Source: Thermococcus guaymasensis DSM 11113
GTDB lineage: Archaea > Methanobacteriota_B > Thermococci > Thermococcales > Thermococcaceae
Length of the DNA: 64,000 bases
Direction: 5' to 3'
NCBI RefSeq assembly: GCF_000816105.1
Contig: NZ_CP007140.1
Coordinates: 372,001 to 436,000, forward strand
The translations under genes and the position numbers were made by a program. Shown here piece by piece: positions 25,763 to 33,757 of the stretch. Position 1 is the stretch's first letter, and every line of letters starts with the position of its first letter. Below the pieces are notes generated by a model. It was given only the letters and a program-made list of their open reading frames with translations. It had not been told where the DNA came from and made no database searches.

Positions 25763-27130
25763 TCACACCTCCTTTTTCTCATCGGGGTGCTCCCCCTCAC
25801 GGACGACGATGAGAGTTAGCCCCCTAACTTCAACAACCCTGACCTTTTCTCCAACCCCTATCCTCTCTCCCGTCTTGCTCTCGGCCCTCCAGAGTTCACC
25901 CCGAATCCTTATCATTCCCTCCGGGTTGAGCTCCTGAACGACCTGGCCGACTTCTCCGATCAGCTCCTCCTTTCCTGTTTGGGCCTTTCTCCTCCTGTCC
26001 CTTATCACGGCGCTAACCCCAAAGGCAAAGAACAGCGCCAGCAAAACTGCTATTACGATTATCACCAGCCTGAGAGTTGAAAACGTTGAACGCTGTATGA
26101 GATACTCGTTCCCACCACCAAAGAGGAGTATTCCACCGAGTATCATTGTCACCGCCCCTGCTACTGTAAACAGGCCAAACGTTGGTGTCAGGGCCTCTGC
26201 GATGAAGAACAAGATTGCGAGAATTAAAAGTATCAGACCCGCCGCATTGTATCCAAAGTACCCGAGACCTATGATACCGAGAACGAGAAGTATGGCCCCC
26301 ACCGTCTCTGGGACATGCCACCCGGGCGTTAGGAAGCCGAAAATCAGGCCGAGCATCCCGATGTTTATGAGGATGTATGCCACCGTCGGATCCGATATAT
26401 ATTGCACGATTACGTCCTTAAAGGACGGTCCGATCTCTACGATCTTAACGTCAGTGAAATTGAGCGTCACGTAGCCTTTTCCCTTCACGGGAATTTTGGT
26501 CTTCATTCCGTTGGCCTTTTTGAGCAGATCTGAAACGTCGTTGGCTACGAGTTCTATGACGTTAGCCCTAAGAGCTTCCTCCGGAGTGAGGCTCAGGTCT
26601 TCTGTTATAAACTTCTCGGCGGCGGTCACGTTTCTTCCGCTTTCCTCTGCAAGGCTTTTGATGTAGGCTATGTAGAAGTTGCGAATTTTTTCTGGAGCTT
26701 TAACTATGCTGCCGTTGGAGGAATAGCCGAGGATAGGCTCGCAGGCCCCTATGCTCGTGGAGGGGGCCATCGCTATTAGGTGAGAGCCCAGAGCTATGTA
26801 CGTGCCTGCTGAAGCAGCGATCGCTCCGGGTGGATAAACGTATATTATCACCGGAACCTTTGATTCCTTGATCCTCTGGATTATCTCCTGCATGGCCTGA
26901 CCGTTTCCGCCAGGAGTGTCAATCTCAATAATCAGGGCCTCTGCGTTGTTTCTTTCAGCGGTCTCAATGTACCTGGAGAACTGATCCACTGAATAGCTCG
27001 TGATCACCCCCTCGAACTTGGCAACGTAGACAACCTTCTGATTGGGTGAGGCCAGAACAGAGGGGAGGAGCAGAGCAATAATAAGAAGTATGAGACCCAA
27101 CCGGGCAGTGCTTTTAGTCCGCATCATCAT
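25763..27130 (-). CDS. NfeD-type membrane serine protease (stomatin operon partner protease)
   Basis: A 455-residue membrane protease of the ClpP fold. After a signal segment (LGLILLIIALLLPSVLA) comes the protease domain with the catalytic serine in AIAASAGTYIA and a candidate catalytic lysine in FYIAYIKSLAEE, then four to five membrane helices and a C-terminal NfeD OB-fold (IGEVGQVVQELNPEGMIRIRG). A TATA-like CTTTTTAAAC near 27155 puts the predicted transcript start close to the ATG, so the mRNA may be leaderless. Cotranscribed with the stomatin gene. Confidence 0.92.
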   Translation of the reverse strand: MMMRTKSTARLGLILLIIALLLPSVLASPNQKVVYVAKFEGVITSYSVDQFSRYIETAERNNAEALIIEIDTPGGNGQAMQEIIQRIKESKVPVIIYVYPPGAIAASAGTYIALGSHLIAMAPSTSIGACEPILGYSSNGSIVKAPEKIRNFYIAYIKSLAEESGRNVTAAEKFITEDLSLTPEEALRANVIELVANDVSDLLKKANGMKTKIPVKGKGYVTLNFTDVKIVEIGPSFKDVIVQYISDPTVAYILINIGMLGLIFGFLTPGWHVPETVGAILLVLGIIGLGYFGYNAAGLILLILAILFFIAEALTPTFGLFTVAGAVTMILGGILLFGGGNEYLIQRSTFSTLRLVIIVIAVLLALFFAFGVSAVIRDRRRKAQTGKEELIGEVGQVVQELNPEGMIRIRGELWRAESKTGERIGVGEKVRVVEVRGLTLIVVREGEHPDEKKEV

Positions 27131-27221
27131 CGCCAGATATATATACTCATTAAAGTTTAAAAAGATTGCACCGCTGGAAACAGTTTTATATATCACCCAC
27201 TTAAATTCTCAAGGGAGCCCA

Positions 27222-27572
27222 ATGGGAGACCTGAGATCTCTGCTGAGGAAATATAAAGCTGCAAGGGGAGAAGAGAAAGTAGAGATTGCGTGGGAAATAG
27301 TACGAAAAGCTTCGAAACATTCGGACAGTGAGCCCTTCTGGGAGGTTCTAAAATCCAGAGGAGTGAATCCCGAGGGCATTAAAGATGCAATGCGGTTTCT
27401 TGAGGAGGTCGGAGAACTGCAAATAAAGCGTTCTATTGATGGAAGAAGGTTGTATGTATCGACCCTCAAAGACATCAGGAGAAACCCCATTAAACTTGAC
27501 AGGTGGCTTAGTCCTCCATACGGCGGAGGAAGGCAAACTCTCTCTCGTTCCACACGGAAGGCTCGGTTATGA
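27222..27572 (+). CDS. Hypothetical protein, possibly winged-helix
   Basis: A 116-residue basic soluble protein of unrecognised family. The middle (VNPEGIKDAMRFLEEVGELQ and IKRSIDGRRLYVST) has the feel of a winged helix. ATG 27222 follows GGGAG, and a TATA box TTTATATA lies at 27185-27192, divergent from the protease gene. The last 65 bases overlap the end of the DUF835 gene on the other strand, so the C-terminal tail (PYGGGRQTLSRSTRKARL) could be poorly conserved. Confidence 0.6.
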   Translation: MGDLRSLLRKYKAARGEEKVEIAWEIVRKASKHSDSEPFWEVLKSRGVNPEGIKDAMRFLEEVGELQIKRSIDGRRLYVSTLKDIRRNPIKLDRWLSPPYGGGRQTLSRSTRKARL

Positions 27573-27960
27573 GGTAGATCCTGCTTTCCATGAGCATCGC
27601 ATGGTCGCGGAGGGCGTTTAAAAACTTGAAGAAGCCCCTGAACCCGTTGTGCAGGGCGAGGTACTCAGGACATTCAATAACGACTGCCGTCCCTGGGTTT
27701 TTTCTCAGTTCGTCTATAAGAGTATGGAGAAGTTTTGGGAGCTCCCTGGGGTCTAAGAAGCCGGGAAGAGTGCTCACAAAAAGAGCCTTCCATCCAAATG
27801 GAGCCTCTTTCCCCGGCCGGGTTACGAGAAGGACGTTCCTCTCCCTAACGGCCTCCCGGGAGCTCACTATGTTGAAATAGCCCGGCTCCTGGAGATAGAT
27901 AGAATGAGAACTTTCGGTCCGCACTTGGATGAGCAGCGAAGCGATCGTCTTTATTGCCAT
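27508..27960 (-). CDS. DUF835-domain protein
   Basis: A 150-residue protein that matches the DUF835 pattern: SIYLQEPGYFNIVSS, then VLLVTRPGKEAPFG, AVVIECPEYLALHNGF and MLMESRIYLITEPSVWNE. Many Thermococcales members carry N-terminal membrane helices; here an in-frame stop about 55 bases upstream of ATG 27960 excludes an extension. Function unknown. The 241-base gap upstream contains a C/D guide RNA on the same strand. Confidence 0.75.
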   Translation of the reverse strand: MAIKTIASLLIQVRTESSHSIYLQEPGYFNIVSSREAVRERNVLLVTRPGKEAPFGWKALFVSTLPGFLDPRELPKLLHTLIDELRKNPGTAVVIECPEYLALHNGFRGFFKFLNALRDHAMLMESRIYLITEPSVWNEREFAFLRRMED

Positions 27961-28039
27961 GTCCCTTTCCCCTTTGATAGCACTTCTTGGGAATATAAGT
28001 GCCTTTTTTGTAAGTGGTTATGTAGGTGCATGTGCAGGC

Positions 28040-28093
28040 CCTCAGTCAAGGCCGATGTCATCACATATCAGCCGGTTAATCCTTCGTCATCGG
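28040..28093 (-). ncRNA. C/D box guide sRNA
   Basis: The minus strand carries the four boxes in order with archaeal spacing: C (ATGACGA, one mismatch, 28090-28084), a 12-nt guide AGGATTAACCGG, D' (CTGA, 28071-28068), a 3-nt spacer, C' (GTGATGA, 28064-28058), a 12-nt guide CATCGGCCTTGA and D (CTGA, 28045-28042). Such RNAs guide 2'-O-methylation with L7Ae, Nop5 and fibrillarin. Targets would be complementary to the two guides; I could not place them. The rest of the 27961-28201 gap shows nothing else. Confidence 0.75.
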
Positions 28094-28201
28094 AGCCAAC
28101 TACTAAAAGATGGGGAACTTTAAAAACCTGCTGGGACCAGAAAACTCCAGGAATAACAGAAATAACTTGAAAACCATTATAACCGTGTTTTAAGGCCAGC
28201 A

Positions 28202-28861
28202 TTAATCCTCCAACATCTCCTTTACGAGCTCCACAAGCTCCCAAAGGTCGTTCACGTAGTAATCTGCACCTTCAACCTTTCCGAAGCGCGTGACGTTGAC
28301 AACTTTCATGTCAGCGCGCTTTCCGGCGAGGACGTCGTGGTGACTGTCGCCAACCATCAGGGCTTCCTGAGGTCTTAAATCCAGCGCTTTGAGGGCCTTT
28401 TTGACGAGATAGGGGTCAGGCTTGACGCCATCAAGGTTTGAGTAATCCTTGCCGTAAATAACGTCGAAGTATTTTCTCAGATTGAAGAGGTTCAGAACGA
28501 ACTCGGTACACTCCTGGGAGGCGTTGCTCACTGCAGCAAGCTTCAGCCCCATCTTTTTGAGCTCTTCGAGGGCATCAACGTCGGGGAAGGGCTTTATCCG
28601 CCCAAGCTCTGCCATTCTCTTGCGGTACTCAAGGTTTACACTATCAACAATCCGCCAGAACTCCACGTGGTCTATCCCAAAGCGCTCGACATAGCTCCTT
28701 GGAAGCTCGCCGGTTACGGTCTTTCTGTAGGTCTCGTAGTCCAGCTCGATGCCTCGCTCTCGAAGGGCCGGCATAACCCACTTCTCGTACCATTCGCGGT
28801 GGTCGTAGCCCTCGTAGTAAACCAGCGTCTCGTCAACGTCAAATATCAGCGCCCGTAACAT
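28202..28861 (-). CDS. HAD-superfamily hydrolase
   Basis: A 219-residue phosphatase-like protein. Motif I is FDVDETLVY, motif II region LAAVSNAS, motif III lysine in DGVKPDPYL, motif IV MVGDSHHDVLAG. It differs from the HAD gene at 18135-18779 in the cap region. The second of two adjacent ATGs (28861) fits best, six bases after GGGGGA. Substrate unknown. Confidence 0.85.
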   Translation of the reverse strand: MLRALIFDVDETLVYYEGYDHREWYEKWVMPALRERGIELDYETYRKTVTGELPRSYVERFGIDHVEFWRIVDSVNLEYRKRMAELGRIKPFPDVDALEELKKMGLKLAAVSNASQECTEFVLNLFNLRKYFDVIYGKDYSNLDGVKPDPYLVKKALKALDLRPQEALMVGDSHHDVLAGKRADMKVVNVTRFGKVEGADYYVNDLWELVELVKEMLED

Positions 28862-28880
28862 CATCACTCCCCCGGACACA

Positions 28881-28932
28881 CCTCAGATAAGCCATGCGTC
28901 ATCATCTTTTCAGTGGGTTGATCCATCATCGG
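28881..28932 (-). ncRNA. C/D box guide sRNA likely targeting 16S rRNA
   Basis: On the minus strand: C (ATGATGG, last base off consensus, 28929-28923), guide ATCAACCCA, D' (CTGA, 28913-28910), spacer AAAG, C' (ATGATGA, 28905-28899), 12-nt guide CGCATGGCTTAT, D (CTGA, 28886-28883). The second guide is complementary to TAAGCCATGCG, which occurs in the 5' domain of archaeal 16S rRNA (GACTAAGCCATGCGAGTC, from memory). The methylated base would be the G of TAAG. The first guide has a weaker match to GGTTGATCC at the 16S 5' end. Confidence 0.85.
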
Positions 28933-28964
28933 CATAGAAAGTGAGAAAGGGAAGTTAAAAACCT

Positions 28965-29693
28965 TCAGAACAGCTCCTCAAGCTTCACGTCGATCTTGTC
29001 CGGGTTGAACGGGAGGACGTGCCTGGTGGTCTTCGGGGAGTAGACCTCACCGCGCTTGACGAGCTCCATGACCTCCTCCTTGGTCGGGGCCTTCCTGATG
29101 AAGACGTAGTCAATCTCGCCCTTCGCCATGTCCTCTCTGGCGTCCTCCTTGAGGCCGTAGTAGATGAGTTCTACCCTGCCTTCTTGGTTCATCTCGTCGA
29201 GAACCTTGCTGACCTTCTTCTGCTCCTCAAGGCCGCCCGGAATGGCAAAGGCCTTCTCACCAACGATGGCGAAGGCTATCTCACCCCTCTCGGCCTTCTC
29301 CTCGGCCTCGGGGTCCTCTATGACATCAAGCCCCTCGGCCTTGAGCCTCTCAAGGACTTCATTGAGGTCGCCCTTGAAGGCCGGATACCAGGTGTAGACC
29401 TTCACGTCGTCGCTGAAGTAGTCGAGAATAACCGAGGGGGCCCTCTTCGCGCCGAGCTTCTGGAGGCCCGCCCAGCGGTGGTGGCCATCAACTATGAGGT
29501 ACATATCTTCACCTGGAACCTTAGCGAGGAGCATGGGCTTCCAGAAGATGCCGGAACCTGTAACGCTCTCAATGAAGTCCTCAAGCTCCTTCTGGACGAG
29601 CTGCTCGTGCGGCTTCATCTTGTCGAGCTCAATGAAAACGTAGTCAACCTTGATGGTCGGTATATCGTACTTCGGAACTTTTTCAACTCCCAT
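28965..29693 (-). CDS. serK: Free L-serine kinase (ParB-like fold)
   Basis: A 242-residue protein matching SerK of Thermococcus kodakarensis, which uses ADP to phosphorylate free serine to O-phosphoserine for cysteine synthesis. The ParB-like core is visible: YVFIELDKMKPHEQLV at the N-terminus (containing the catalytic glutamate region) and LIVDGHHRWAGLQKLGA. GGGTGGAAA precedes ATG 29693. It is a single gene between a C/D sRNA and the insertion sequence. Confidence 0.9.
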   Translation of the reverse strand: MGVEKVPKYDIPTIKVDYVFIELDKMKPHEQLVQKELEDFIESVTGSGIFWKPMLLAKVPGEDMYLIVDGHHRWAGLQKLGAKRAPSVILDYFSDDVKVYTWYPAFKGDLNEVLERLKAEGLDVIEDPEAEEKAERGEIAFAIVGEKAFAIPGGLEEQKKVSKVLDEMNQEGRVELIYYGLKEDAREDMAKGEIDYVFIRKAPTKEEVMELVKRGEVYSPKTTRHVLPFNPDKIDVKLEELF

Positions 29694-29828
29694 TTTCCAC
29701 CCTCCGCAACCTTAAACACTGCAGACCGATATGGATAGGGAGGATAAAAAAGCTTTCCTTTTCCATTTGACCAGGTTTTCATGTGATAGTCCCCAGCCTT
29801 CAAGAGATTGCACGAAGATTTTTCTGAA

Positions 29829-30000
29829 CTGACCTCCTCCCCACCGTGAAGGGTTAACCCCTCGCCATTGACGGGGAGGTTTGAGGGGTTCCATTCAAAC
29901 CCGCTGAAAAGCGGGTCTTCAACCCCTCTGGCCCGGTCTTAGGCCAGTTACCCCTCCCCTGGGCAAACAAACCGCCCAAGTTCGGGGTTATGGTTCTCAC
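29829..30000 (-). ncRNA. Predicted omega RNA (reRNA) at the TnpB element end
   Basis: The 3' part of tnpB and the following non-coding end are rich in hairpins, for example ACCCGCTG-AAAA-GCGGGT and TGGCC-...-GGCCA, and end at the element boundary where the guide part of a TnpB omega RNA lies. A related segment is kept without the protein gene at 7114-7290. Transcription is inferred from the family, not shown by the sequence. Confidence 0.6.
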
Positions 30001-31164
30001 AACCTTCTTCAAAATGTTGAAAGCACCAACCAAGTCCGCATTAAAGACAAGCCCCGTCGCGGGACACTTAAATAACCCCCTAACAAAACGAGCCCCTTCG
30101 TGAGGCTTCCCGCAAACGGGACAAACCTTAGAAGTGAAAACCTCATCAACAACCACAACACGAACACCATACTCTTCAGCAACTTCCCTAAGACGCTTAA
30201 TAACCGTATTGAACCGCCAAACGTGAGAAAGGAGAAAATTCTGTCTACTGCCTTTATCAGCGTTCCGAGCTATGCCTTTTGGGTAGCCAACCACTATTTT
30301 AGAAACGCCCAAATCGTAAAGCTTCCTAACCGTTCCTCTTACGGCAGTGTTGATATAGTGCTTTGCCTGAAGTTTGGCCTTTTCGTGCATTCTTCTGAGT
30401 TTTCTACTCGTCTTAGCTCCGCTCTTGTTGAGTTTTGACTGGTAGTCAGCAATCTTCTTCCTCCAGTAGAAGTCAATGCTCTTTAACGGTCTTCCATTGA
30501 CCAGGAAACTTTCTCCATTTTCCACGTAAACGGCCATGAGGTTGTTCACTCCAAGGTCAATTCCTGCAGAGAGGTTTCCTCTTGGAGTTCTTGGGAGTTT
30601 AATCCACTCTTCACCCTCAAGCTTTTCCTCGACGTTAAAACTCAAGTGAGCGTACCATTTCCGTCTAACGGGGTCGTAGGTTATCTCTAACCGCCCCTGC
30701 CTGCCCTTCAGGTGAATTCTACCCTTAAACTGGACTTCAAGGCGTTTGAATTTGCCGAGGCCTTTGAGGATTAGTTTATTGCCCTCAATCTTGTACTGGT
30801 CGTTCCTGAGAACGATTAAGGGTTTCCTCCGCCCGTCTTCTTTCAAGTAGTTCGGTGGTTTTGGCTTGAGCCAGTTGGGGAGTTCTCCATTACGCTTTTT
30901 TCGAAGGAGTGAGAAGAAGCTCCGCCAGGCTTCAGCGTTTTTCCTCGCTATCTGTTGAACCGTGGCGGAACCGATTTCCCGTTTAAACTCCTCATAAATG
31001 GTCTTCTCGGTTTTGTTGAAGTCCACGATTTGTTCTTGGAAGAATTCTTGTCGCCTCAGATAATTCACTCGGTTCCAGGTTTTAGCTCCAGTATCGGCTA
31101 ATTTGAAGAGGATTTTTGCTTGTTCTTTTGAGGGTTGGAGTTTTACTGTTACTGTTCGCTTCAT
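29854..31164 (-). CDS. tnpB: TnpB RNA-guided endonuclease (IS1341/OrfB type)
   Basis: A 436-residue TnpB. The RuvC-like catalytic residues are all present: Asp in AGIDLGVNN, Glu in VVVDEVFTSK and Asp in FNADLVGAFN. The zinc ribbon begins CPVCGKPHEG and has a third cysteine (FKCPATG), but the usual fourth cysteine is replaced by threonine. It is full length with no stop, so it could be active as an omega-RNA-guided nuclease that keeps the element in the genome. Confidence 0.93.
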   Translation of the reverse strand: MKRTVTVKLQPSKEQAKILFKLADTGAKTWNRVNYLRRQEFFQEQIVDFNKTEKTIYEEFKREIGSATVQQIARKNAEAWRSFFSLLRKKRNGELPNWLKPKPPNYLKEDGRRKPLIVLRNDQYKIEGNKLILKGLGKFKRLEVQFKGRIHLKGRQGRLEITYDPVRRKWYAHLSFNVEEKLEGEEWIKLPRTPRGNLSAGIDLGVNNLMAVYVENGESFLVNGRPLKSIDFYWRKKIADYQSKLNKSGAKTSRKLRRMHEKAKLQAKHYINTAVRGTVRKLYDLGVSKIVVGYPKGIARNADKGSRQNFLLSHVWRFNTVIKRLREVAEEYGVRVVVVDEVFTSKVCPVCGKPHEGARFVRGLFKCPATGLVFNADLVGAFNILKKVVRTITPNLGGLFAQGRGNWPKTGPEGLKTRFSAGLNGTPQTSPSMARG

Positions 31165-31316
31165 TTCAAGGTATGGTGTGAAGTTTAGGCTTTAAAACAG
31201 TTTTGCTTTCCTGTTTAAAGGCCGGTTGGGTTGTTTGTTGCATCCCCGCCGTGAACGGCGAGGCTTTCAAAGAGAAAAAAGTAACCGTTAAAACCCCGAT
31301 CAACGAAGTATGGCCG

Positions 31317-32462
31317 ATGAGAAACATCGCGGACTTGCCCCTTCACGGTGGCCATGTGCCCCACTGGCTGGCTCAAAAGATGAGGAAGCTCACCCGGTTA
31401 GTGCTGATTCTGGCGGTTGAGGAGTACGGCACAAAGGGCCTTCTTGAGCGACTCTCCGACCCGATCTGGTTTCAGGCCTTCAACAACGTCATCGGGATGG
31501 ACTGGGACTCGTCCGGTTCGACCACTGTAACGGCGGGTATGATAAAGGACGCTCTCTGGAAAGAGGAGCTTGGCGTAAAGGCCGCAGGGGGTAAAGGAAA
31601 GAAAAGCAGGGCAACGCCGGAGGAGCTAAGGACTATAGCTGAACTCTACGAACTCGACCCCGAACCCTATGTAAGAACCTCACGGCTGGTGGCGAAAGTG
31701 GACACGGTCGCGCTTCAGACGGGCTACCAGCTCTATCATCACGTCTTCTTCCTCGACGAGGAGGGCAACTGGGCGGTTATACAGCAGGGCATGAACGAGC
31801 GGGAGAGAATGGCAAGGCGCTTCCACTGGTTTGAGACGGAAAACTTTACCCTAGACCCACACAAGGCCATCTCCGGGCTCAAGAGGGAGTTCGCACTCAA
31901 CACGGTCTCAAAGGACTCGAAAGAGTACCAGAAGACTCTACTTGACGTGGTTCAAGAGAACCCTGTCAAGATAGAGCGCGAGCTTGAGGGCCTCAAGGCG
32001 ATAGCTAAGGGCTATCGTCCGCTGGTTTACTACAAGCCCCGCGATGTGGACGAAGGTTCCATTCTGAGGCGCTACGAAAGCCTCGGAAGGTTTGAACTGA
32101 ACAAAAGGGCCCTTGAGTTCGCCCGGGAGCTGAGCGTGAATAACTACGAAGAGTTCCTCCTCCTAAAGGGCCTTGGGCCGAGCACGCTGAGGGCCCTATC
32201 GCTCGTCCTTGAGCTTGTCTACGACGTCCACCCAAGCTGGAAAGACCCAGTGACTCACCCGCCAGATCCTTTCAAGTTCACGTACGCCGTCGGCGGGAAG
32301 GACAGGGTGCCGTTCCCCATAGACAAGCCCGCCTACGATGAGCTGATTTCCTTCCTTGAGGAACTCGTCTCAAGACACCCTGAGGAAAAGAGCCTCGTGC
32401 GGAACGTGAGGAAGATAACCAAAAACTGGAAGTTCCCGGAGTGGGAAAAGAGACCCACCTAA
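31317..32462 (+). CDS. DUF763-family protein
   Basis: A 381-residue protein of the DUF763 family, recognised from LPLHGGHVPHWL near the start, GTKGLLERLSDPIWFQAF, QTGYQLYHHVFF and LLLKGLGPSTLRALSLV (a helix-hairpin-helix-like segment). Function unknown; the HhH hints at DNA or RNA contact. No clear ribosome site precedes ATG 31317, but a TATA-like CCGTTAAAACC lies about 28 bases upstream, which suggests a leaderless transcript. That promoter touches the end of the insertion sequence. Confidence 0.8.
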   Translation: MRNIADLPLHGGHVPHWLAQKMRKLTRLVLILAVEEYGTKGLLERLSDPIWFQAFNNVIGMDWDSSGSTTVTAGMIKDALWKEELGVKAAGGKGKKSRATPEELRTIAELYELDPEPYVRTSRLVAKVDTVALQTGYQLYHHVFFLDEEGNWAVIQQGMNERERMARRFHWFETENFTLDPHKAISGLKREFALNTVSKDSKEYQKTLLDVVQENPVKIERELEGLKAIAKGYRPLVYYKPRDVDEGSILRRYESLGRFELNKRALEFARELSVNNYEEFLLLKGLGPSTLRALSLVLELVYDVHPSWKDPVTHPPDPFKFTYAVGGKDRVPFPIDKPAYDELISFLEELVSRHPEEKSLVRNVRKITKNWKFPEWEKRPT

Positions 32463-32464
32463 AA

Positions 32465-33310
32465 CTACCGAGAGCGAATACAGAGCAGGCTCCCCTGTGG
32501 TACGTTGAGCTCCCTCGCTATCGGCCTGCACTTGGCCTTCAGGAGGTAGAAGACCCTCTCATCTTTCCTCTCGCTCAGGGTTTCAAAGTTCCCCTGTCCC
32601 TTCGCTATTATCACGTCTGCCCTCTCAAAGACTTCCATGAACTCCTTTGAAACACGTCCAAACGGAACCCCCACTATACGCGTGCCCGTTGAGACTATCT
32701 CGCCGACTTCTTCAAATCCTGCCCTCTTGAGGTCGTCCCCGGTGGCGTCGTTTATTATCGGCCCCTCCTTTGCCGCGACATATATTTTTAGGTGCGAAAA
32801 AGCTTTCCTGATCTTTCTCAGAAAGAGCAGGTCGAAGTATATCTCGCCGCAGTTGTCCGTGAGATAGAGGAGTCTCTTCGCCCTTGAAAGTTCCCTGAAT
32901 AGTTCTTCAGAGTCGTCCACGTAGAGCTCTTCCTTCATCATCGCTCTTACGTCGTTCTCCAGCTTCTCCGGTGAGTAACCGACGGCGAAGTCCACCACGT
33001 TTCCTATGATAGCAAGCTTGAGGGCCTCCTTAAGGCCAACGTCTTCGAAATCCTTCACAATTTCCTCTGCGAGCCTGTTGGACAGCTCCTTGTATTCTTT
33101 GAACGGGTCGTCGTTCCCAACAACCCTATAAACACCCAGGAACACCTCACTCCCAAAGATCGCTGGGATCGAGTTTTCGTTGATGGAACTCATTAGTCTA
33201 GCAGCTTCTATGACGCCCTTTTTCCTTAGCTCCAGGTCATCCGTCGCCATTTCCACTATCTTCTGGCACTGGTTCGCGGCACAGGCGAAGCACTCATAGT
33301 GGACCTTCAT
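32465..33310 (-). CDS. DUF89 family protein (damage-control phosphatase-like)
   Basis: A 281-residue protein of the ARMT1-like/DUF89 family. The N-terminal CFACAANQC cluster and the metal-site region LYLTDNCGEIYFD followed by AAKEGPIINDAT and VIIAKGQGNFETL are typical. Family members are metal-dependent phosphatases that remove damaged sugar phosphates; this archaeal member is not characterised to my knowledge. It is convergent with the DUF763 gene, with 2 bases between the stops. Confidence 0.82.
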   Translation of the reverse strand: MKVHYECFACAANQCQKIVEMATDDLELRKKGVIEAARLMSSINENSIPAIFGSEVFLGVYRVVGNDDPFKEYKELSNRLAEEIVKDFEDVGLKEALKLAIIGNVVDFAVGYSPEKLENDVRAMMKEELYVDDSEELFRELSRAKRLLYLTDNCGEIYFDLLFLRKIRKAFSHLKIYVAAKEGPIINDATGDDLKRAGFEEVGEIVSTGTRIVGVPFGRVSKEFMEVFERADVIIAKGQGNFETLSERKDERVFYLLKAKCRPIARELNVPQGSLLCIRSR

Positions 33311-33480
33311 CTCACCACCCAACACTTAGCACTGCACGTGGGCTTAAATGGTTTTGCGCAATCAAAGAAACCTTGTCCTCGCAAAGTTTCATCAAGAAGG
33401 CGAAAAGAATGCCTTTCTCAATAAACGGGTGAAAGCCGGTCGCGCACTCTCGAATTAGGCTATTCAAGACAAGCTTAACC
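33311..33480. other. Intergenic stretch without recognisable gene
   Basis: Between the DUF89 start and the palindromic element lies about 170 bases. It should hold the DUF89 promoter (minus strand). I see no convincing frame, guide RNA boxes or strong hairpin. The gap continues beyond the element at 33481-33527 up to the tRNA at 33637, again with no gene. Confidence 0.5.
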
Positions 33481-33527
33481 TTTTTCTTTTGAAAGCCTCG
33501 CTCTTCAGGGCGGGGAGGAGGTCAGGC
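33481..33527 (-). repeat. Minimal IS200/IS605-derived palindrome
   Basis: On the minus strand: TGACCTCCTCCCC joined directly to GCCCTGAAGAGCGAGGC and TTTCAAAAGAAAAAG. The first block is the right end and the second the left-end hairpin of the TnpB element at 29829-31283, with everything between deleted. Similar copies lie at 45671-45718 and 60761-60806. Confidence 0.75.
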
Positions 33528-33636
33528 AGAAACTCAACTTAAAATTGGCAACTTTAAAAAAGCACCTAACCTTCCGCCATCCGTCAAGGACGTTCGAACG
33601 GCAGCGAAAACGGCGCTTTCGAAGAAAGGGCTGTTA

Positions 33637-33724
33637 TGGTGCGGGGGCGGGGATTTGAACCCCGGAACCCCTACGGGACGGGACCCTGAATCCCGCGCCT
33701 TTGACCAGGCTCGGCAACCCCCGC
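33637..33724 (-). tRNA. tRNA-Leu (anticodon CAG)
   Basis: The minus strand folds as a class II tRNA: acceptor GCGGGGG pairs with CCCCCGC, the anticodon loop TTCAGGG gives CAG, a long variable arm CCCGTAGGGGT follows, and the T loop is GGTTCAAATCC. The CCA end is encoded. A TATA box in TTTATAAAC (about 33748-33757) lies about 25 bases upstream. Confidence 0.93.
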
Positions 33725-33757
33725 GCAAGGTATGGAAAGTGACGGACGTTTATAAAT

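Larger units (their letters stand above)
29829..31283 (-). mobile_element. IS200/IS605-family insertion sequence, TnpB-only
   Basis: One end starts TGACCTCCTCCCC (29830) and is the RNA-coding end; the other has the subterminal hairpin CGCCGT-GA-ACGGCG (31247-31260) followed by AGGCTTTCAAAGAG. There are no terminal inverted repeats and no visible target duplication, as expected for this family. It carries only tnpB and lacks the TnpA Y1 transposase, so movement would need TnpA from elsewhere. It sits right before the DUF763 gene. Confidence 0.85.

Noticed and set aside
27929-28123. Possible membrane protein frame opposite the DUF835 start
   Set aside because: It covers the start of the DUF835 gene and the C/D sRNA on the other strand and has no clear ribosome site.
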